A stretch of 64,000 bases of DNA, from positions 1 to 64,000 of the forward strand of contig CAMVDV010000001.1 of the NCBI GenBank assembly GCA_947166305.1, given 5' to 3'. Source of the stretch: an uncultured Prevotellaceae bacterium (lineage in GTDB: Bacteria; Bacteroidota; Bacteroidia; Bacteroidales; Bacteroidaceae). Position numbers and translations under genes: made by a program. The notes below the pieces were generated by a model. The model ran no database searches. It was given only the letters and a program-made list of their open reading frames with translations, and was not told the DNA's origin. Of this stretch, positions 54,733 through 63,230 are shown one piece after another (within the stretch, counting starts at the first letter, position 1; each line of letters begins with the position of its first letter).

Positions 54733-54952
54733 CGTGCTTAGTTGCCCAACTAAACGTGTTTAATTGCCCAACTAAACGTGCGTAGTTCGCAAACGACTAA
54801 TGAGTAGTTGGCAAACTACTCGTTAGTAAATGGCAAACTACTCGTTAGTAAATGGCAAACTACTCGTTAGTAAATGGCAAACTACTCATTAGTAAATGGC
54901 AAAAAGCTCGTGAACGTATGGCAAAAAGCACGTGTGGAGTTTGCTGCCGGCT
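54733..54952. repeat. 22-bp tandem array (10 units), the longest in the window
   Basis: Units begin at 54733 and run every 22 bp. Early units (CGTGTTTAATTGCCCAACTA) match the array at 14311; middle ones (CGTTAGTAAATGGCAAACTA) are exact copies of each other; late ones drift (CGTGAACGTATGGCAAAAAG). The array starts 23 bp after the membrane protein stop. Confidence 0.92.
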
Positions 54953-55118
54953 CGCGTAGGGTCTGATTGTCCCTTTCCCTGCGTCGGCTTTCTATTGCCA
55001 TGGCGTGGGCAATTGGACAGGACGTTGCTCGAATCTCATCCCTTCAGGAAATCATATAAAAGTGTACAGATGTGATTGTCGCACATAAGCACACTGTATG
55101 ATAAAAAAGGGAAAGATG
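54953..55118. other. Non-coding stretch before the toxin-antitoxin pair
   Basis: No ORF, clear terminator or promoter is seen. It lies at the 3' end of the antitoxin gene. Confidence 0.5.
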
Positions 55119-55433
55119 TCAGTCCTTCTCCATAATTTCTTGTAGGAGAGATATTCCCAGAAAGTCCTCGATTTTAGATAACGACTCAAGAGAGAGGTTT
55201 TCCTGTCCCTTCAGAACCTTCGACACATATTGCTGGCTGCATCCCATGCGCTCGGCCAACTGCTTTTGTGTCATGTTCAGTTCCTCCATCTTGTCGAGCA
55301 TGAGCATGGCAATGTGCTGAGAGTGGCGTAGCCATGATTTGTTCCGATGCCGCCACTGAGCCTTCTCACGCCATTTTGACGGAGTGGGAGACTGATGCTT
55401 TTTTAGTCCTTCAATCACTCTGTTCATACTCAT
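55119..55433 (-). CDS. XRE-family antitoxin-like regulator (HigA type)
   Basis: 104 residues with a C-terminal helix-turn-helix: MTQKQLAERMGCSQQYVSKV and LKGQENLSLESLSKIEDFLGI. A basic N-terminal region is rich in Trp and Lys. It lies 20 bp after the toxin-like gene on the same strand; toxin-first order is typical of HigBA modules. It would bind its own promoter and neutralise the toxin. Confidence 0.85.
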   Translation of the reverse strand: MSMNRVIEGLKKHQSPTPSKWREKAQWRHRNKSWLRHSQHIAMLMLDKMEELNMTQKQLAERMGCSQQYVSKVLKGQENLSLESLSKIEDFLGISLLQEIMEKD

Positions 55434-55453
55434 TCCTCCTTGTTTCTTTTAGG

Positions 55454-56005
55454 TTATGACAGTTCGCTCATGTAGTCGGTGAATGCATCTTTGTCGATGA
55501 TGTCGTTTTCGAGCATGAAACGTCTCACCTTCTCCATCTTTTCCAGTTCGTGGAGCGTATGTTCGCGCTCCTGCATGGTTCGGGTCAGCTTGATGGCACC
55601 GCCGGTGATTACATAAGTGCCTGGCTCCAGTTTGATGGCATAGATTCTGAGCCATGATGTATGTCTGCGATATTCTTTAAGCCTTGCCTTCTCCTTGCTC
55701 AACAGCATTTCCCCCGAACGACTGTTCTCCAGAGGGCGGAAAAGCTTGTCGAGGTTGGCCCACGGAGAGATGTCCAAGATGAGGCATTGCAGTCGGTCGC
55801 TATCCTCTATGGTGTCATAAATGGCCTGGTTCACGTCTGTAATCTTGAAATATGAAGCCAGATCATCGATGTTTGCCTTGAAGAACTCGCGAAGCCATAC
55901 CACATCGTTCCATTGTTCAAACAATGTATACAGTGCATTCTCTGCTTCGCCGTCATACCACGCTGCCCATAGCCTTTTGTCTTCTGTGATAATAGAGAAC
56001 TTCAT
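55454..56005 (-). CDS. HigB/RelE-like toxin candidate
   Basis: 183 residues, longer than typical HigB (about 90-110). The second half has SWLRIYAIKLEPGTYVITGG and AIKLTRTMQEREHT, which resemble the RelE/HigB-like core that ends in a beta-strand and basic residues. The first half (WAAWYDGEAENALYTLFEQW; WLREFFKANIDDLASYF) is unusual. It starts ATG at 56005, 23 bp after a -7 box, with its antitoxin-like partner next. mRNA-interferase activity is inferred from gene order and partial resemblance only. Confidence 0.75.
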   Translation of the reverse strand: MKFSIITEDKRLWAAWYDGEAENALYTLFEQWNDVVWLREFFKANIDDLASYFKITDVNQAIYDTIEDSDRLQCLILDISPWANLDKLFRPLENSRSGEMLLSKEKARLKEYRRHTSWLRIYAIKLEPGTYVITGGAIKLTRTMQEREHTLHELEKMEKVRRFMLENDIIDKDAFTDYMSELS

Positions 56006-56027
56006 GACTCAGCCCTAATTTCCATTG

Positions 56028-56057
56028 CAAAGTTATATAAAACAAATGATACGCACA
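56028..56057 (-). promoter_or_regulatory. Promoter for the toxin-antitoxin pair
   Basis: Minus-strand TTG (56055-56057), 19-bp spacer, TAACTTTG (56028-56035). Confidence 0.65.
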
Positions 56058-56235
56058 ACTTTTGGGTTGTATAATTAGTGCTTATTTGTAAAAAATGCCA
56101 GATTATTGTCAGAATACACAGCGAAAAAGAAGCCTTCGCCGTGTGAACATCAAGTTTTTCCATTGCATTGACACGAAAATCCTTTTATTGTTGAATTTAT
56201 TCTTGCATTTCTAATCTCAATTCAGTTTTTATTTG

Positions 56236-56494
56236 TATCTTTGCCGCGCAAAAGGATGAGCCTCAGCGGTGTTCTGGAGTAGGCCGTCTGCTCGGGGAGA
56301 GCGCCTTGCGATGCACACGCAGACTTCTCTCCTGCGGCAGCTTGCATAGGGCACGGAAGCCGCAGGGACGTCGCCTTTGAAGCGGGTAAAAAGATTAGAA
56401 GCGAAAAGAGAATAACGTGTATTTACTGCCATCGCTTTCTCCCTCGAAAAAGGGAGCTGGTGGGGGCCGTAAATGGTAAAATGGTAAATGCAAG
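56236..56494 (+). promoter_or_regulatory. kor operon promoter and long leader
   Basis: TATCTTTG at 56236-56243, then about 250 nt before the korA start. The leader is GC-richer than nearby intergenic DNA and can form several hairpins (for example around TCTCTCCTGCGGCAGC and GGAAGCCGCAGGG). No riboswitch class was recognised. Confidence 0.5.
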
Positions 56495-58324
56495 ATGGAA
56501 ATCAAGGAAAAAGAATCAGTAGTTGTGAGGTTTTCTGGTGATTCCGGCGACGGTATGCAACTCGCCGGAAACATTTTTTCTACCGTGTCTGCCACTGTGG
56601 GCAACAGCATCAGCACGTTCCCGGACTACCCTGCCGACATCCGCGCCCCGCAAGGTTCGCTCACTGGTGTCAGCGGATTCCAGGTGCACATCGGTGCAGA
56701 GAAGGTTTACACTCCAGGCGACCTCTGCGATGTACTCGTGGCCATGAATGCCGCAGCGCTCAAGACGCAGTATCGCTATGCCAAGCCCGATGCCGCCATC
56801 ATCGTCGATACCGACAGCTTCGGACCTAAGGACTTGGAGAAGGCACAGTTCCAGACCGACGACTATCTCGGCGAGATGGGCATCGACCCCGACAGAGTTA
56901 TTGCCTGCCCGCTCACCACTATGGTGAAGGAATGCCTGAAGGAAAGCGGCATGGACGCCAAGGCTGTCCTCAAGTGTCGCAATATGTTTGCCCTCGGACT
57001 CGTGTGCTGGCTCTTCGACAGAGACCTCGACGTGGCCTTCAACTTCCTGCGTGAGAAGTTCGCCAAGAAGCCAGAATTGGCCGAAGCTAACATCAAAGTC
57101 ATCCAGGCTGGCTATGACTATGGGCACAACACGCACTCCAGTGTGGCCAATGTCCGTCGCATCGAGACGAAACACAAAGTGCCCGGCCGCTACATGGACA
57201 TCACGGGCAACAAGGCCACGGCCTATGGTTTCATCGCTGCAGCCGAGAAAGCAAGCCTGAAGCTTTACCTCGGGTCGTACCCCATCACACCAGCCACCGA
57301 CGTCCTCCACGAGCTCTCCAAGCACAAGAGCCTCGGCGTCGTCACCGTTCAGTGCGAGGACGAGATAGCAGGCTGCGCGTCGGCCGTGGGCGCTTCGTTC
57401 GCAGGAGCACTCGCCGTGACCAGCACCAGCGGCCCGGGCATCTGCCTCAAGAGCGAGGCGATGAACCTTGCCGTCATCATGGAGCTGCCGCTCGTCGTGC
57501 TCGATGTGCAGCGTGGCGGACCCGCAACGGGCCTTCCTACGAAGAGCGAGCAAACGGACCTCTTGCAGGCACTCTTCGGACGTAACGGCGAAAGCCCCAT
57601 GCCGGTCGTTGCCGCTGCCAGCCCCACCGACTGCTTCGAAATGGCTTATGCAGCCTCCAAGATGGCGTTGGAGCACATGACGCCCGTCATCCTCATGACG
57701 GATGCCTTCGTTGCCAACGGCTCCGCTGCCTTCAAGTTGCCCGACCTCAAAGACTATCCCGCCATCAATCCTCCGTATGTTCCGGAAGAACTCAAAGGCT
57801 CCTGGACACCGTATATGCGCAATGAGCAGGGCGTTCGCTACTGGGCTGTGCCCGGTCGCGAAGGCTTCGAACACATTCTTGGCGGGCTCGAGAAAGACGA
57901 CAAGACGGGAGCCATCAGCACGAACCCCGAGAACCACGACCTCATGACCCGCAAGCGTAAGGCAAAAATCGACGCAATCCCGGTGCCCGACCTCGAGGTG
58001 GAAGGCGACAAGGACGATGCCGAACTGCTCATCGTGGGCTTTGGAGGCACCTATGGTCACCTCCATGCAGCCATGGACGAACTGCGTCGGCAGGGCCACA
58101 AGGTGGCACTTGCGCACTTCCGCTACATCAATCCGCTGCCTAAGAACACAGCCCAAGTCTTGCGTCGCTACCCGAAGGTGGTCGTTGCCGAACAGAACAT
58201 GGGACAGCTTGCCGGCTGGCTCCGCATGAAAGTCGACGGCTTCGTCCCCCAGCAGTACAACGAAGTCAAGGGCCAACCCTTCAAGGTCGCCGAACTCGTC
58301 GAAGCGTTCAAGAAGTTAATGTAA
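56495..58324 (+). CDS. korA: 2-oxoacid:ferredoxin oxidoreductase, fused gamma-alpha subunit
   Basis: Oxidative decarboxylation of a 2-oxoacid (2-oxoglutarate in KorAB) to its acyl-CoA with reduced ferredoxin. 609 residues: N-terminal gamma domain (RFSGDSGDGMQLAGNIFS; FPDYPADIRAPQGSL), then the pyrimidine-binding alpha domain from about residue 220 (FLAYGSYPITPATD-like LGSYPITPATDVLHEL; VQCEDEIAGCASAVGASFAG; TSTSGPGICLKSEAM), and C-terminal domain II (LLIVGFGGTYGHLHAAMDEL). The partner korB follows, but 545 bp away because a GxxExxY cassette lies between. Substrate choice (2-oxoglutarate) is by family resemblance. Confidence 0.92.
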   Translation: MEIKEKESVVVRFSGDSGDGMQLAGNIFSTVSATVGNSISTFPDYPADIRAPQGSLTGVSGFQVHIGAEKVYTPGDLCDVLVAMNAAALKTQYRYAKPDAAIIVDTDSFGPKDLEKAQFQTDDYLGEMGIDPDRVIACPLTTMVKECLKESGMDAKAVLKCRNMFALGLVCWLFDRDLDVAFNFLREKFAKKPELAEANIKVIQAGYDYGHNTHSSVANVRRIETKHKVPGRYMDITGNKATAYGFIAAAEKASLKLYLGSYPITPATDVLHELSKHKSLGVVTVQCEDEIAGCASAVGASFAGALAVTSTSGPGICLKSEAMNLAVIMELPLVVLDVQRGGPATGLPTKSEQTDLLQALFGRNGESPMPVVAAASPTDCFEMAYAASKMALEHMTPVILMTDAFVANGSAAFKLPDLKDYPAINPPYVPEELKGSWTPYMRNEQGVRYWAVPGREGFEHILGGLEKDDKTGAISTNPENHDLMTRKRKAKIDAIPVPDLEVEGDKDDAELLIVGFGGTYGHLHAAMDELRRQGHKVALAHFRYINPLPKNTAQVLRRYPKVVVAEQNMGQLAGWLRMKVDGFVPQQYNEVKGQPFKVAELVEAFKKLM

Positions 58325-58338
58325 AACAGAAAGTATTA

Positions 58339-58371
58339 TAAACAACGGATTGAACGGATTAAACGGATTGG
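58339..58371. repeat. Left terminal repeat of the GxxExxY cassette
   Basis: AACGGATT recurs three times in 9-bp steps within AACAACGGATTGAACGGATT and the next bases. Confidence 0.85.
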
Positions 58372-58375
58372 GACA

Positions 58376-58747
58376 ATGCTAAGATATGAACAGGAGACAT
58401 ACCAAATCATCGGGGCTGCAATGAATGTTCACACTGCTCTTGGTCCGGGATTTACAGAAAAAGTCTATCAAGAAGCATTTGCAATAGAGCTGGCTGACAG
58501 AGGCATACCTTTTGAACGCGAGAAGTCCATTCACGCGACTTATAAAGGTTTCGTATTAGAGGGAACGTACATTCCAGACTTCATTTGCTACAATAGAATA
58601 ATAGTAGAGCTAAAGGCAGTCAAGGAGTTGGACGACGTACATCGCTCGCAAGCCATAAACTATGCAAAGGTTGCAGGCTTCAAACTGGCCTTGCTCATCA
58701 ACTTCGGAGAGAATTCACTCGTGAAAGAACGTTTTCCCATAGGATAA
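58376..58747 (+). CDS. GxxExxY family protein
   Basis: 123 residues. The signature GPGFTEKVYQEAF gives GxxExxY (about residues 23-29), followed by GTYIPDFICYNRIIVELKAV, a segment like a PD-(D/E)xK nuclease core (D and ExK). The biochemical role of the family is not established. It is AT-richer than its neighbours and bounded by inverted copies of an AACGGATTT repeat. It separates korA from korB, pointing to insertion as a cassette. Confidence 0.88.
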   Translation: MLRYEQETYQIIGAAMNVHTALGPGFTEKVYQEAFAIELADRGIPFEREKSIHATYKGFVLEGTYIPDFICYNRIIVELKAVKELDDVHRSQAINYAKVAGFKLALLINFGENSLVKERFPIG

Positions 58748-58793
58748 GGAAAAGGTCATGACCAGTCATCGGTTACAATCTAAGAAACAAGAA

Positions 58794-58827
58794 AAATCCG
58801 TTAAATCCGTTAAATCCGTTGTTTTAA
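58794..58827. repeat. Right terminal repeat of the GxxExxY cassette
   Basis: AAATCCGTT repeated three times in 9-bp steps. It is the reverse complement of the left repeat with few differences. Confidence 0.85.
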
Positions 58828-58869
58828 AATATACATTGTTAAATTGTTTTTACAGAAAAAATAAGAGAT

Positions 58870-59868
58870 ATGATTAATTATAGTGCTTCCGATTTCAAGA
58901 AGGGACAGCCGCGGTGGTGTCCCGGGTGTGGCGACCACTTCTTCCTCGCCAGTCTTCACAAAGCAATGGCAGAGATAGGTGTCGCTCCCTGCGATACGGC
59001 TGTCATCAGTGGTATCGGTTGTTCGAGCCGTTTGCCGCACTACATGGCTACATACGGCATGAACACGATTCATGGTCGTGCCGCAGCCATTGCCACTGGT
59101 TGCAAAGTGGCAAACCCTGACCTCACCGTTTGGCAAGTAAGCGGTGACGGCGACGGACTCGCCATCGGTGGCAACCACTTCATTCATGCCAACCGTCGCA
59201 ACATCAACCTTAACATGATTCTCTTGAACAACAGAATCTATGGTCTGACAAAGGGTCAGTACAGCCCCACAAGCCCTCGCGGGTTCGTCAGCAAGTCGTC
59301 GCCTTACGGCACGGTTGAGGATCCCTTCCGTCCGGCAGAACTTTGCTTCGGCGCAAGAGGTCATTTCTTTGCCCGTGCCGTTGCCACAGATGCTCCCGGC
59401 ACTGTCGAGGTGCTGAAGGCTGCCTACGCTCACAAGGGAGCCAGCGTCTGCGAAATCCTGCAGAACTGTGTCATCTTCAACAACGGTACGCACGACGCAG
59501 TTTACTCGAAGGAAGGCAGAGCCAAGAACGCCATCTACCTTCGTCACGGCGAGAAGATGCTTTTCGGCGAAAATAACGAGTACGGCATCGTGCAGGAAGG
59601 TTTCAACATCAAGGCCGTGAAGTTGGGTGAAGATGGCTATACAGAAGCGGATGTGCTGGTGCACGATGCTCACTGCGAGGACAACACCTTGCAACTGAAG
59701 CTGGCGGAGATGGAGTGGCCCGTGGCGCTTGGTGTCATCCGCGACGTGGAGGCCCCCACTTACGACGACTGCGTCTGGCAGCAAGTCGAAGAAGTGAAAG
59801 CAAAGAAGAAGTACCACAACTTTGCAGAGCTCCTCGAAACTAACGACATCTGGACCGTCAGCGAGTAA
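58870..59868 (+). CDS. korB: 2-oxoacid:ferredoxin oxidoreductase, beta subunit
   Basis: Thiamine-diphosphate-binding subunit, 332 residues. WCPGCGDHFFLASLHKAM supplies two Cys for the iron-sulphur cluster. CSSRLPHYMATYGMNTIHGR, and SGDGDGLAIGGNHFIHANRR followed by NLNMILLNNRIYGLTKGQYS form the TPP/Mg site. It partners KorA upstream. A strong terminator follows the stop by 30 bp, ending the operon. Confidence 0.94.
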   Translation: MINYSASDFKKGQPRWCPGCGDHFFLASLHKAMAEIGVAPCDTAVISGIGCSSRLPHYMATYGMNTIHGRAAAIATGCKVANPDLTVWQVSGDGDGLAIGGNHFIHANRRNINLNMILLNNRIYGLTKGQYSPTSPRGFVSKSSPYGTVEDPFRPAELCFGARGHFFARAVATDAPGTVEVLKAAYAHKGASVCEILQNCVIFNNGTHDAVYSKEGRAKNAIYLRHGEKMLFGENNEYGIVQEGFNIKAVKLGEDGYTEADVLVHDAHCEDNTLQLKLAEMEWPVALGVIRDVEAPTYDDCVWQQVEEVKAKKKYHNFAELLETNDIWTVSE

Positions 59869-59897
59869 GCAGGAACCACACAGATATAGCCTATTGC

Positions 59898-59927
59898 AAA
59901 GCCCTTTCCACACAAGGAGAGGGCTTT
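59898..59927 (+). terminator. Terminator after korB
   Basis: AAAGCCCTTTCC pairs with GGAGAGGGCTTT (one G-T pair) over a 6-nt loop, then TTACTAT. Confidence 0.88.
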
Positions 59928-60008
59928 TACTATATCCATTGTTTTGAAAAAAACGGAAGAAAAGCCATATTTTATTCGCAGAAAATCACAATTCTCACAA
60001 AAAAAGTG

Positions 60009-60016
60009 TATCTTTG
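60009..60016 (+). promoter_or_regulatory. -7 box for miaB
   Basis: TATCTTTG, about 130 bp before the GTG start, giving a leader that contains an 8-bp array. Confidence 0.6.
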
Positions 60017-60052
60017 CGGCGAAAATGGGGGAGTAGGCTCCGCTTTTTGAAG

Positions 60053-60092
60053 GTGAAAAGGTTAAAAGGTGAAAAAGTTAAAAGGTTAAAAA
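60053..60092. repeat. 8-bp tandem array (GTTAAAAG/GTGAAAAG)
   Basis: GTGAAAAG, GTTAAAAG, GTGAAAAA, GTTAAAAG, GTTAAAAA at 60053, 60061, 60069, 60077 and 60085. Confidence 0.88.
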
Positions 60093-60144
60093 GGGAATAG
60101 TGAAAAGTGAATGATTTGCTGCCGCCCCTGCAAATTGCGAAATT

Positions 60145-61494
60145 GTGAAATCAAAGAAACTACTCATAGAGACATACGGATGCCAGATGAACGTGGCCGA
60201 CAGCGAAGTCGTTGCCAGCGTGATGGGCATGGCAGGATACGAGGTGACGGACAATCAGGATGAGGCTGATGCTGTCTTCCTGAATACGTGTTCGGTGCGC
60301 GACAATGCCGAACAGAAGATATTCTCCAGGCTCGACTATTACCATGCCTTGCAGAAGAAACAAGGTCGCCGCATCATTGTTGGCGTGCTCGGCTGCATGG
60401 CCGAAAGGGTGAAAGAACAACTCATCGAGGCACATCATGCCGACCTCGTGGCAGGCCCTGATGCTTATCTCACGCTGCCCGACCTCATTGCGCAGGCAGA
60501 GTGCGGACAGAAAGCCATCAACGTGGAGCTTTCCACCACTGAGACCTACCGTGACATCGTACCGCAACGCATCTGCGGCCCACACATCTCGGGCTTCGTC
60601 AGCATCATGCGTGGATGCAACAACTTCTGCCACTACTGCATCGTGCCCTACACCCGTGGCCGCGAACGCAGTCGAGACGTGGAAAGCATCCTGCGCGAGT
60701 GCCGCGACTTGGCAGAGAAAGGTTACAAGGAAGTCACACTCCTCGGGCAGAATGTGAATAGCTGGACTCCTTCCGATGCCTCCTTGCAGGGAGAGAATCC
60801 ATGCGGTTTCCCTTGGTTGCTGAGAGCTGTGGCCCATGAAGTGCCTCAGATGAGGGTTCGCTTCACCACCTCGCATCCAAAGGACATGAGCGACGAGACG
60901 CTCCGCGTCATCAGCGAAGAGTCCAACATCTGCCACCACATTCATCTGCCTGTGCAAAGCGGAAGTAACCGCATTCTTAAGCTGATGAACCGCAAATACA
61001 CAAGGGAGTGGTACCTCGACCGCATTGCTGCCATACGTCGCATCATACCGGATTGTGCCATCACGACCGACATCTTCGTCGGCTATTGCAGCGAGACGGA
61101 GGAAGATCATCAGCAGAGTCTATCGTTAATGCGCGAGGTGGGCTACGACAGCGCTTTTATGTTCAAGTACAGCGAAAGGCCGGGAACTTATGCCAGCAAG
61201 CACTTTCCCGACGATGTGCCTGAGGAGATAAAGATACGACGCCTCAACGAAATCATTGCCTTGCAGAACGAACTCTCTGCTGAGGCCAATCGTCGGTGCA
61301 TCGGACAGCAGTATGAAGTCCTCATCGAGGGCGTGAGCAAGCGCAGTCGCGACGAGCTCTTTGGCCGCACGGGGCAGAACAAAGTGGTCATCATCCCGCG
61401 TGGCGACCTCCGCATCGGGCAGACGGTTCCCGTCATCATCACAGAGAGTAGCAGCGCCACGCTGAAGGGAAATCCTCTTCCTGCCCTTCCATGA
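60145..61494 (+). CDS. miaB: tRNA-2-methylthio-N6-dimethylallyladenosine synthase, GTG start
   Basis: Radical SAM methylthiotransferase that modifies A37 of tRNAs reading codons that start with U. 449 residues from a GTG codon (KSKKLLIETYGCQMNVADS). Three N-terminal cluster Cys lie in YGCQMN, NTCSVR and LGCMAER. The radical SAM motif is RGCNNFCHYCIVPYTRGRER (CxxxCxxC), followed by VTLLGQNVNSW and HIHLPVQSGSNRILK. The C-terminal TRAM domain spans about 380-445. Likely monocistronic. Confidence 0.95.
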   Translation: MKSKKLLIETYGCQMNVADSEVVASVMGMAGYEVTDNQDEADAVFLNTCSVRDNAEQKIFSRLDYYHALQKKQGRRIIVGVLGCMAERVKEQLIEAHHADLVAGPDAYLTLPDLIAQAECGQKAINVELSTTETYRDIVPQRICGPHISGFVSIMRGCNNFCHYCIVPYTRGRERSRDVESILRECRDLAEKGYKEVTLLGQNVNSWTPSDASLQGENPCGFPWLLRAVAHEVPQMRVRFTTSHPKDMSDETLRVISEESNICHHIHLPVQSGSNRILKLMNRKYTREWYLDRIAAIRRIIPDCAITTDIFVGYCSETEEDHQQSLSLMREVGYDSAFMFKYSERPGTYASKHFPDDVPEEIKIRRLNEIIALQNELSAEANRRCIGQQYEVLIEGVSKRSRDELFGRTGQNKVVIIPRGDLRIGQTVPVIITESSSATLKGNPLPALP

Positions 61495-61573
61495 AAGGAG
61501 GGAAAACATAAATTGGTTTAATCGAAGATAAAGGAATGTACGTTGTACATTATTAAATAAATATAAGCAGTAA

Positions 61574-62458
61574 ATGGCAAAGGTGTCTCATAAGAAGAGA
61601 AAAAGAGGTAAAATCGCTTGGCGTGTGCAGGCCGTCATCAGTACCATCAGCGTCAGCCTGCTGCTCATCCTCATGGGTCTCGTCGTGCTTTTCTCTCTCA
61701 CAGCCCGCGTCGTGGCCGACAGCGTGAAGGAGAACCTCACCGTCACCGTTGTGCTCGACGACGATGTGCAGACGCAGCAGGCCGTGCATCTGCTCGATTC
61801 TCTGCGAGGGATGTACTATGTTGGCAGCATCGACTACATCAGTCGCGAGCAGGCCTTGCAGGAACAGATAGAAAGCATGGGCATCGACCCGACAGAGTTC
61901 CTCGGTGCGAATCCTTTCTCCATATCGATGGAGGTGAAGGTCAAGCCAGAGTATGCGGCAGGCGACAGCCTTGACTGGATATCGGCAGAGCTGAGACAAT
62001 CAAGACTTGTGGCAGACGTCATGTATCAAAAGGACTTGGTGGACAGCCTCAACAGGAATCTCTACCGCGCCTCCTTCTTCATGCTTGCCGTGGCCCTGCT
62101 GCTGGTCATCATCTCGCTGAGCCTCATCAACAACACCGTCCGCCTGAGTGTCTTCAGCCATCGCTTCGTGCTCCACACCATGAAGCTGGTGGGAGCGAAA
62201 TGGAGCTTCATTCGTCGTCCGTTCCTTGTCCGTGGGTTCTGGATAGGCTTTGCGTCTGCCCTGATAGCCGACGCTGTCATCCTGGGAGGCATCTATTGGG
62301 CATCGAGATACGACGCAGGCGTGCTGCACTATGTCACTGAGCAGAACGTCATCATCACGGCGGTGTCGGTGCTCGTCATCGGACTGTTGCTGACCATTGT
62401 CTGCACCTATTTCTCCGTAACCCACTGCCTCAAGCTGCGCGACTCGGAGCTGTACTGA
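61574..62458 (+). CDS. ftsX: Cell-division ABC transporter permease FtsX
   Basis: 294-residue membrane protein of the FtsEX complex, which regulates cell-wall hydrolases at the septum. A cytoplasmic basic N-terminus (MAKVSHKKRKRGKIAW) precedes TM1 (VQAVISTISVSLLLILMGLV). An extracytoplasmic domain (about 50-165, VKENLTVTVVLDDDVQTQQA) follows, then three further TM segments (ASFFMLAVALLLVIISLSL; GFWIGFASALIADAVILGG; VIITAVSVLVIGLLLTIVC). FtsE is not in the window. It stands in the Bacteroidales order ftsX, DUF3098, uppP. Confidence 0.92.
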   Translation: MAKVSHKKRKRGKIAWRVQAVISTISVSLLLILMGLVVLFSLTARVVADSVKENLTVTVVLDDDVQTQQAVHLLDSLRGMYYVGSIDYISREQALQEQIESMGIDPTEFLGANPFSISMEVKVKPEYAAGDSLDWISAELRQSRLVADVMYQKDLVDSLNRNLYRASFFMLAVALLLVIISLSLINNTVRLSVFSHRFVLHTMKLVGAKWSFIRRPFLVRGFWIGFASALIADAVILGGIYWASRYDAGVLHYVTEQNVIITAVSVLVIGLLLTIVCTYFSVTHCLKLRDSELY

Positions 62459-62485
62459 CCCCTAACCACCAGTTAAAGTCAAAAA

Positions 62486-62517
62486 GTTAAAAGGTTGAAA
62501 AGTTAAAGAGTTAAAAA
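62486..62517. repeat. 8-bp tandem array (GTTAAAAG type)
   Basis: GTT[AG]AAA motifs at 62486, 62494, 62502 and 62510. Confidence 0.82.
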
Positions 62518-62520
62518 GAA

Positions 62521-62587
62521 GACCCCTCTAAAATTCTCCTTAAAGAGGAGACGTTCTCCCTCCCTTTCAGGAGGGCTGGGGAGGGTC
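62521..62587. repeat. Palindromic element of the proA type
   Basis: GACCCCTCTAAAATTCTCCT at the left and CAGGAGGGCTGGGGAGGGTC at the right can pair. An internal TCCTTAAAGAGGA palindrome is present. Confidence 0.7.
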
Positions 62588-62656
62588 CAAATCAAGAAAT
62601 CGACAAAAAAGTAAATGAATTTAAGTTTCTGATGCGCCTGAAAGAGGAATCTCCCA

Positions 62657-62743
62657 ATAACGGTGAAGCGTTATTTCATAATGGCGAGCCCTTCCGCCCA
62701 TAATGGTGAGCCCTTCCGCCGGTAACGGTGAAGCCTTATTTTC
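62657..62743. repeat. 22-bp-type array (4 units, one step of 21)
   Basis: Units with TAACGGTGAAGC or TAATGGTGAGCCC at steps of 21, 22 and 22 bp. Related (reverse complement) to the array at 44221. Confidence 0.8.
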
Positions 62744-62802
62744 GGAACTCAGTGGCAGGGCTGACGAATCATCAGAAAATAATTAGAAAACAGTACATTA
62801 TC

Positions 62803-62976
62803 AAATCGTAAAGGACTCCCTAAACCCCTTCAGGGAAAATAAAATGACTAAATAATAAAATCGTAAATAAATCGTAAATCGTAAATCGTAAATCGTAAAG
62901 GACTCCCTAAACCCCTTCAAGGGAATAAAATGACTAAATAATAAAATCGTAAATAAATCGTAAATCGTAAATCGTC
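62803..62976. repeat. 87-bp direct duplication
   Basis: Two copies containing AAATCGTAAAGGACTCCC and TGACTAAATAATAAAATCGT are offset by 87 bp, with small differences. Each ends in a TCGTAAA 7-bp array. Confidence 0.88.
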
Positions 62977-62990
62977 AAATCGTAAATACT

Positions 62991-63230
62991 ATGGCTTTTA
63001 GTAAAAAGAACTACATCTTGCTGGCCATTGGGATGGCTATTGTCATCCTTGGCCTCGTCCTCATGTCGGGCGAAGGAAGCGTCGAGGGCGTCTTCAATCC
63101 CGAAATCTTCAGTGCCCGACGCATCAAGGTAGCACCTCTGGTGAGCTTCCTTGGCTTCGTATTCATCATGTTTGCCATCATGTATAAGCCGAAGAAGAAC
63201 ACTATGAACACTAACAAGACAGAGGCATGA
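62991..63230 (+). CDS. DUF3098 small membrane protein
   Basis: 79 residues with two hydrophobic segments ([20 protein letters not shown] and [15 protein letters not shown]) and a basic C-terminus. It matches the small DUF3098 family found between ftsX and uppP in Bacteroidetes. Its stop overlaps the uppP start by ATGA, indicating coupled translation. Function is unknown; position suggests envelope or division. Confidence 0.88.
   Translation: MAFSKKNYILLAIGMAIVILGLVLMSGEGSVEGVFNPEIFSARRIKVAPLVSFLGFVFIMFAIMYKPKKNTMNTNKTEA

Larger units (their letters stand above)
62459..62990. other. Repeat-filled intergenic region between ftsX and the DUF3098 gene
   Basis: No gene is present. In order: an 8-bp array (62486-62517), a palindromic element (62521-62587), a 22-bp-type array (62657-62743) and an 87-bp direct duplication made partly of TCGTAAA 7-mers (62803-62976). 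Confidence 0.8.

Noticed and set aside
56244-56494. TPP or other known riboswitch in the kor leader
   Set aside because: I could not find the conserved TPP motifs or another known core; only generic hairpins are visible.
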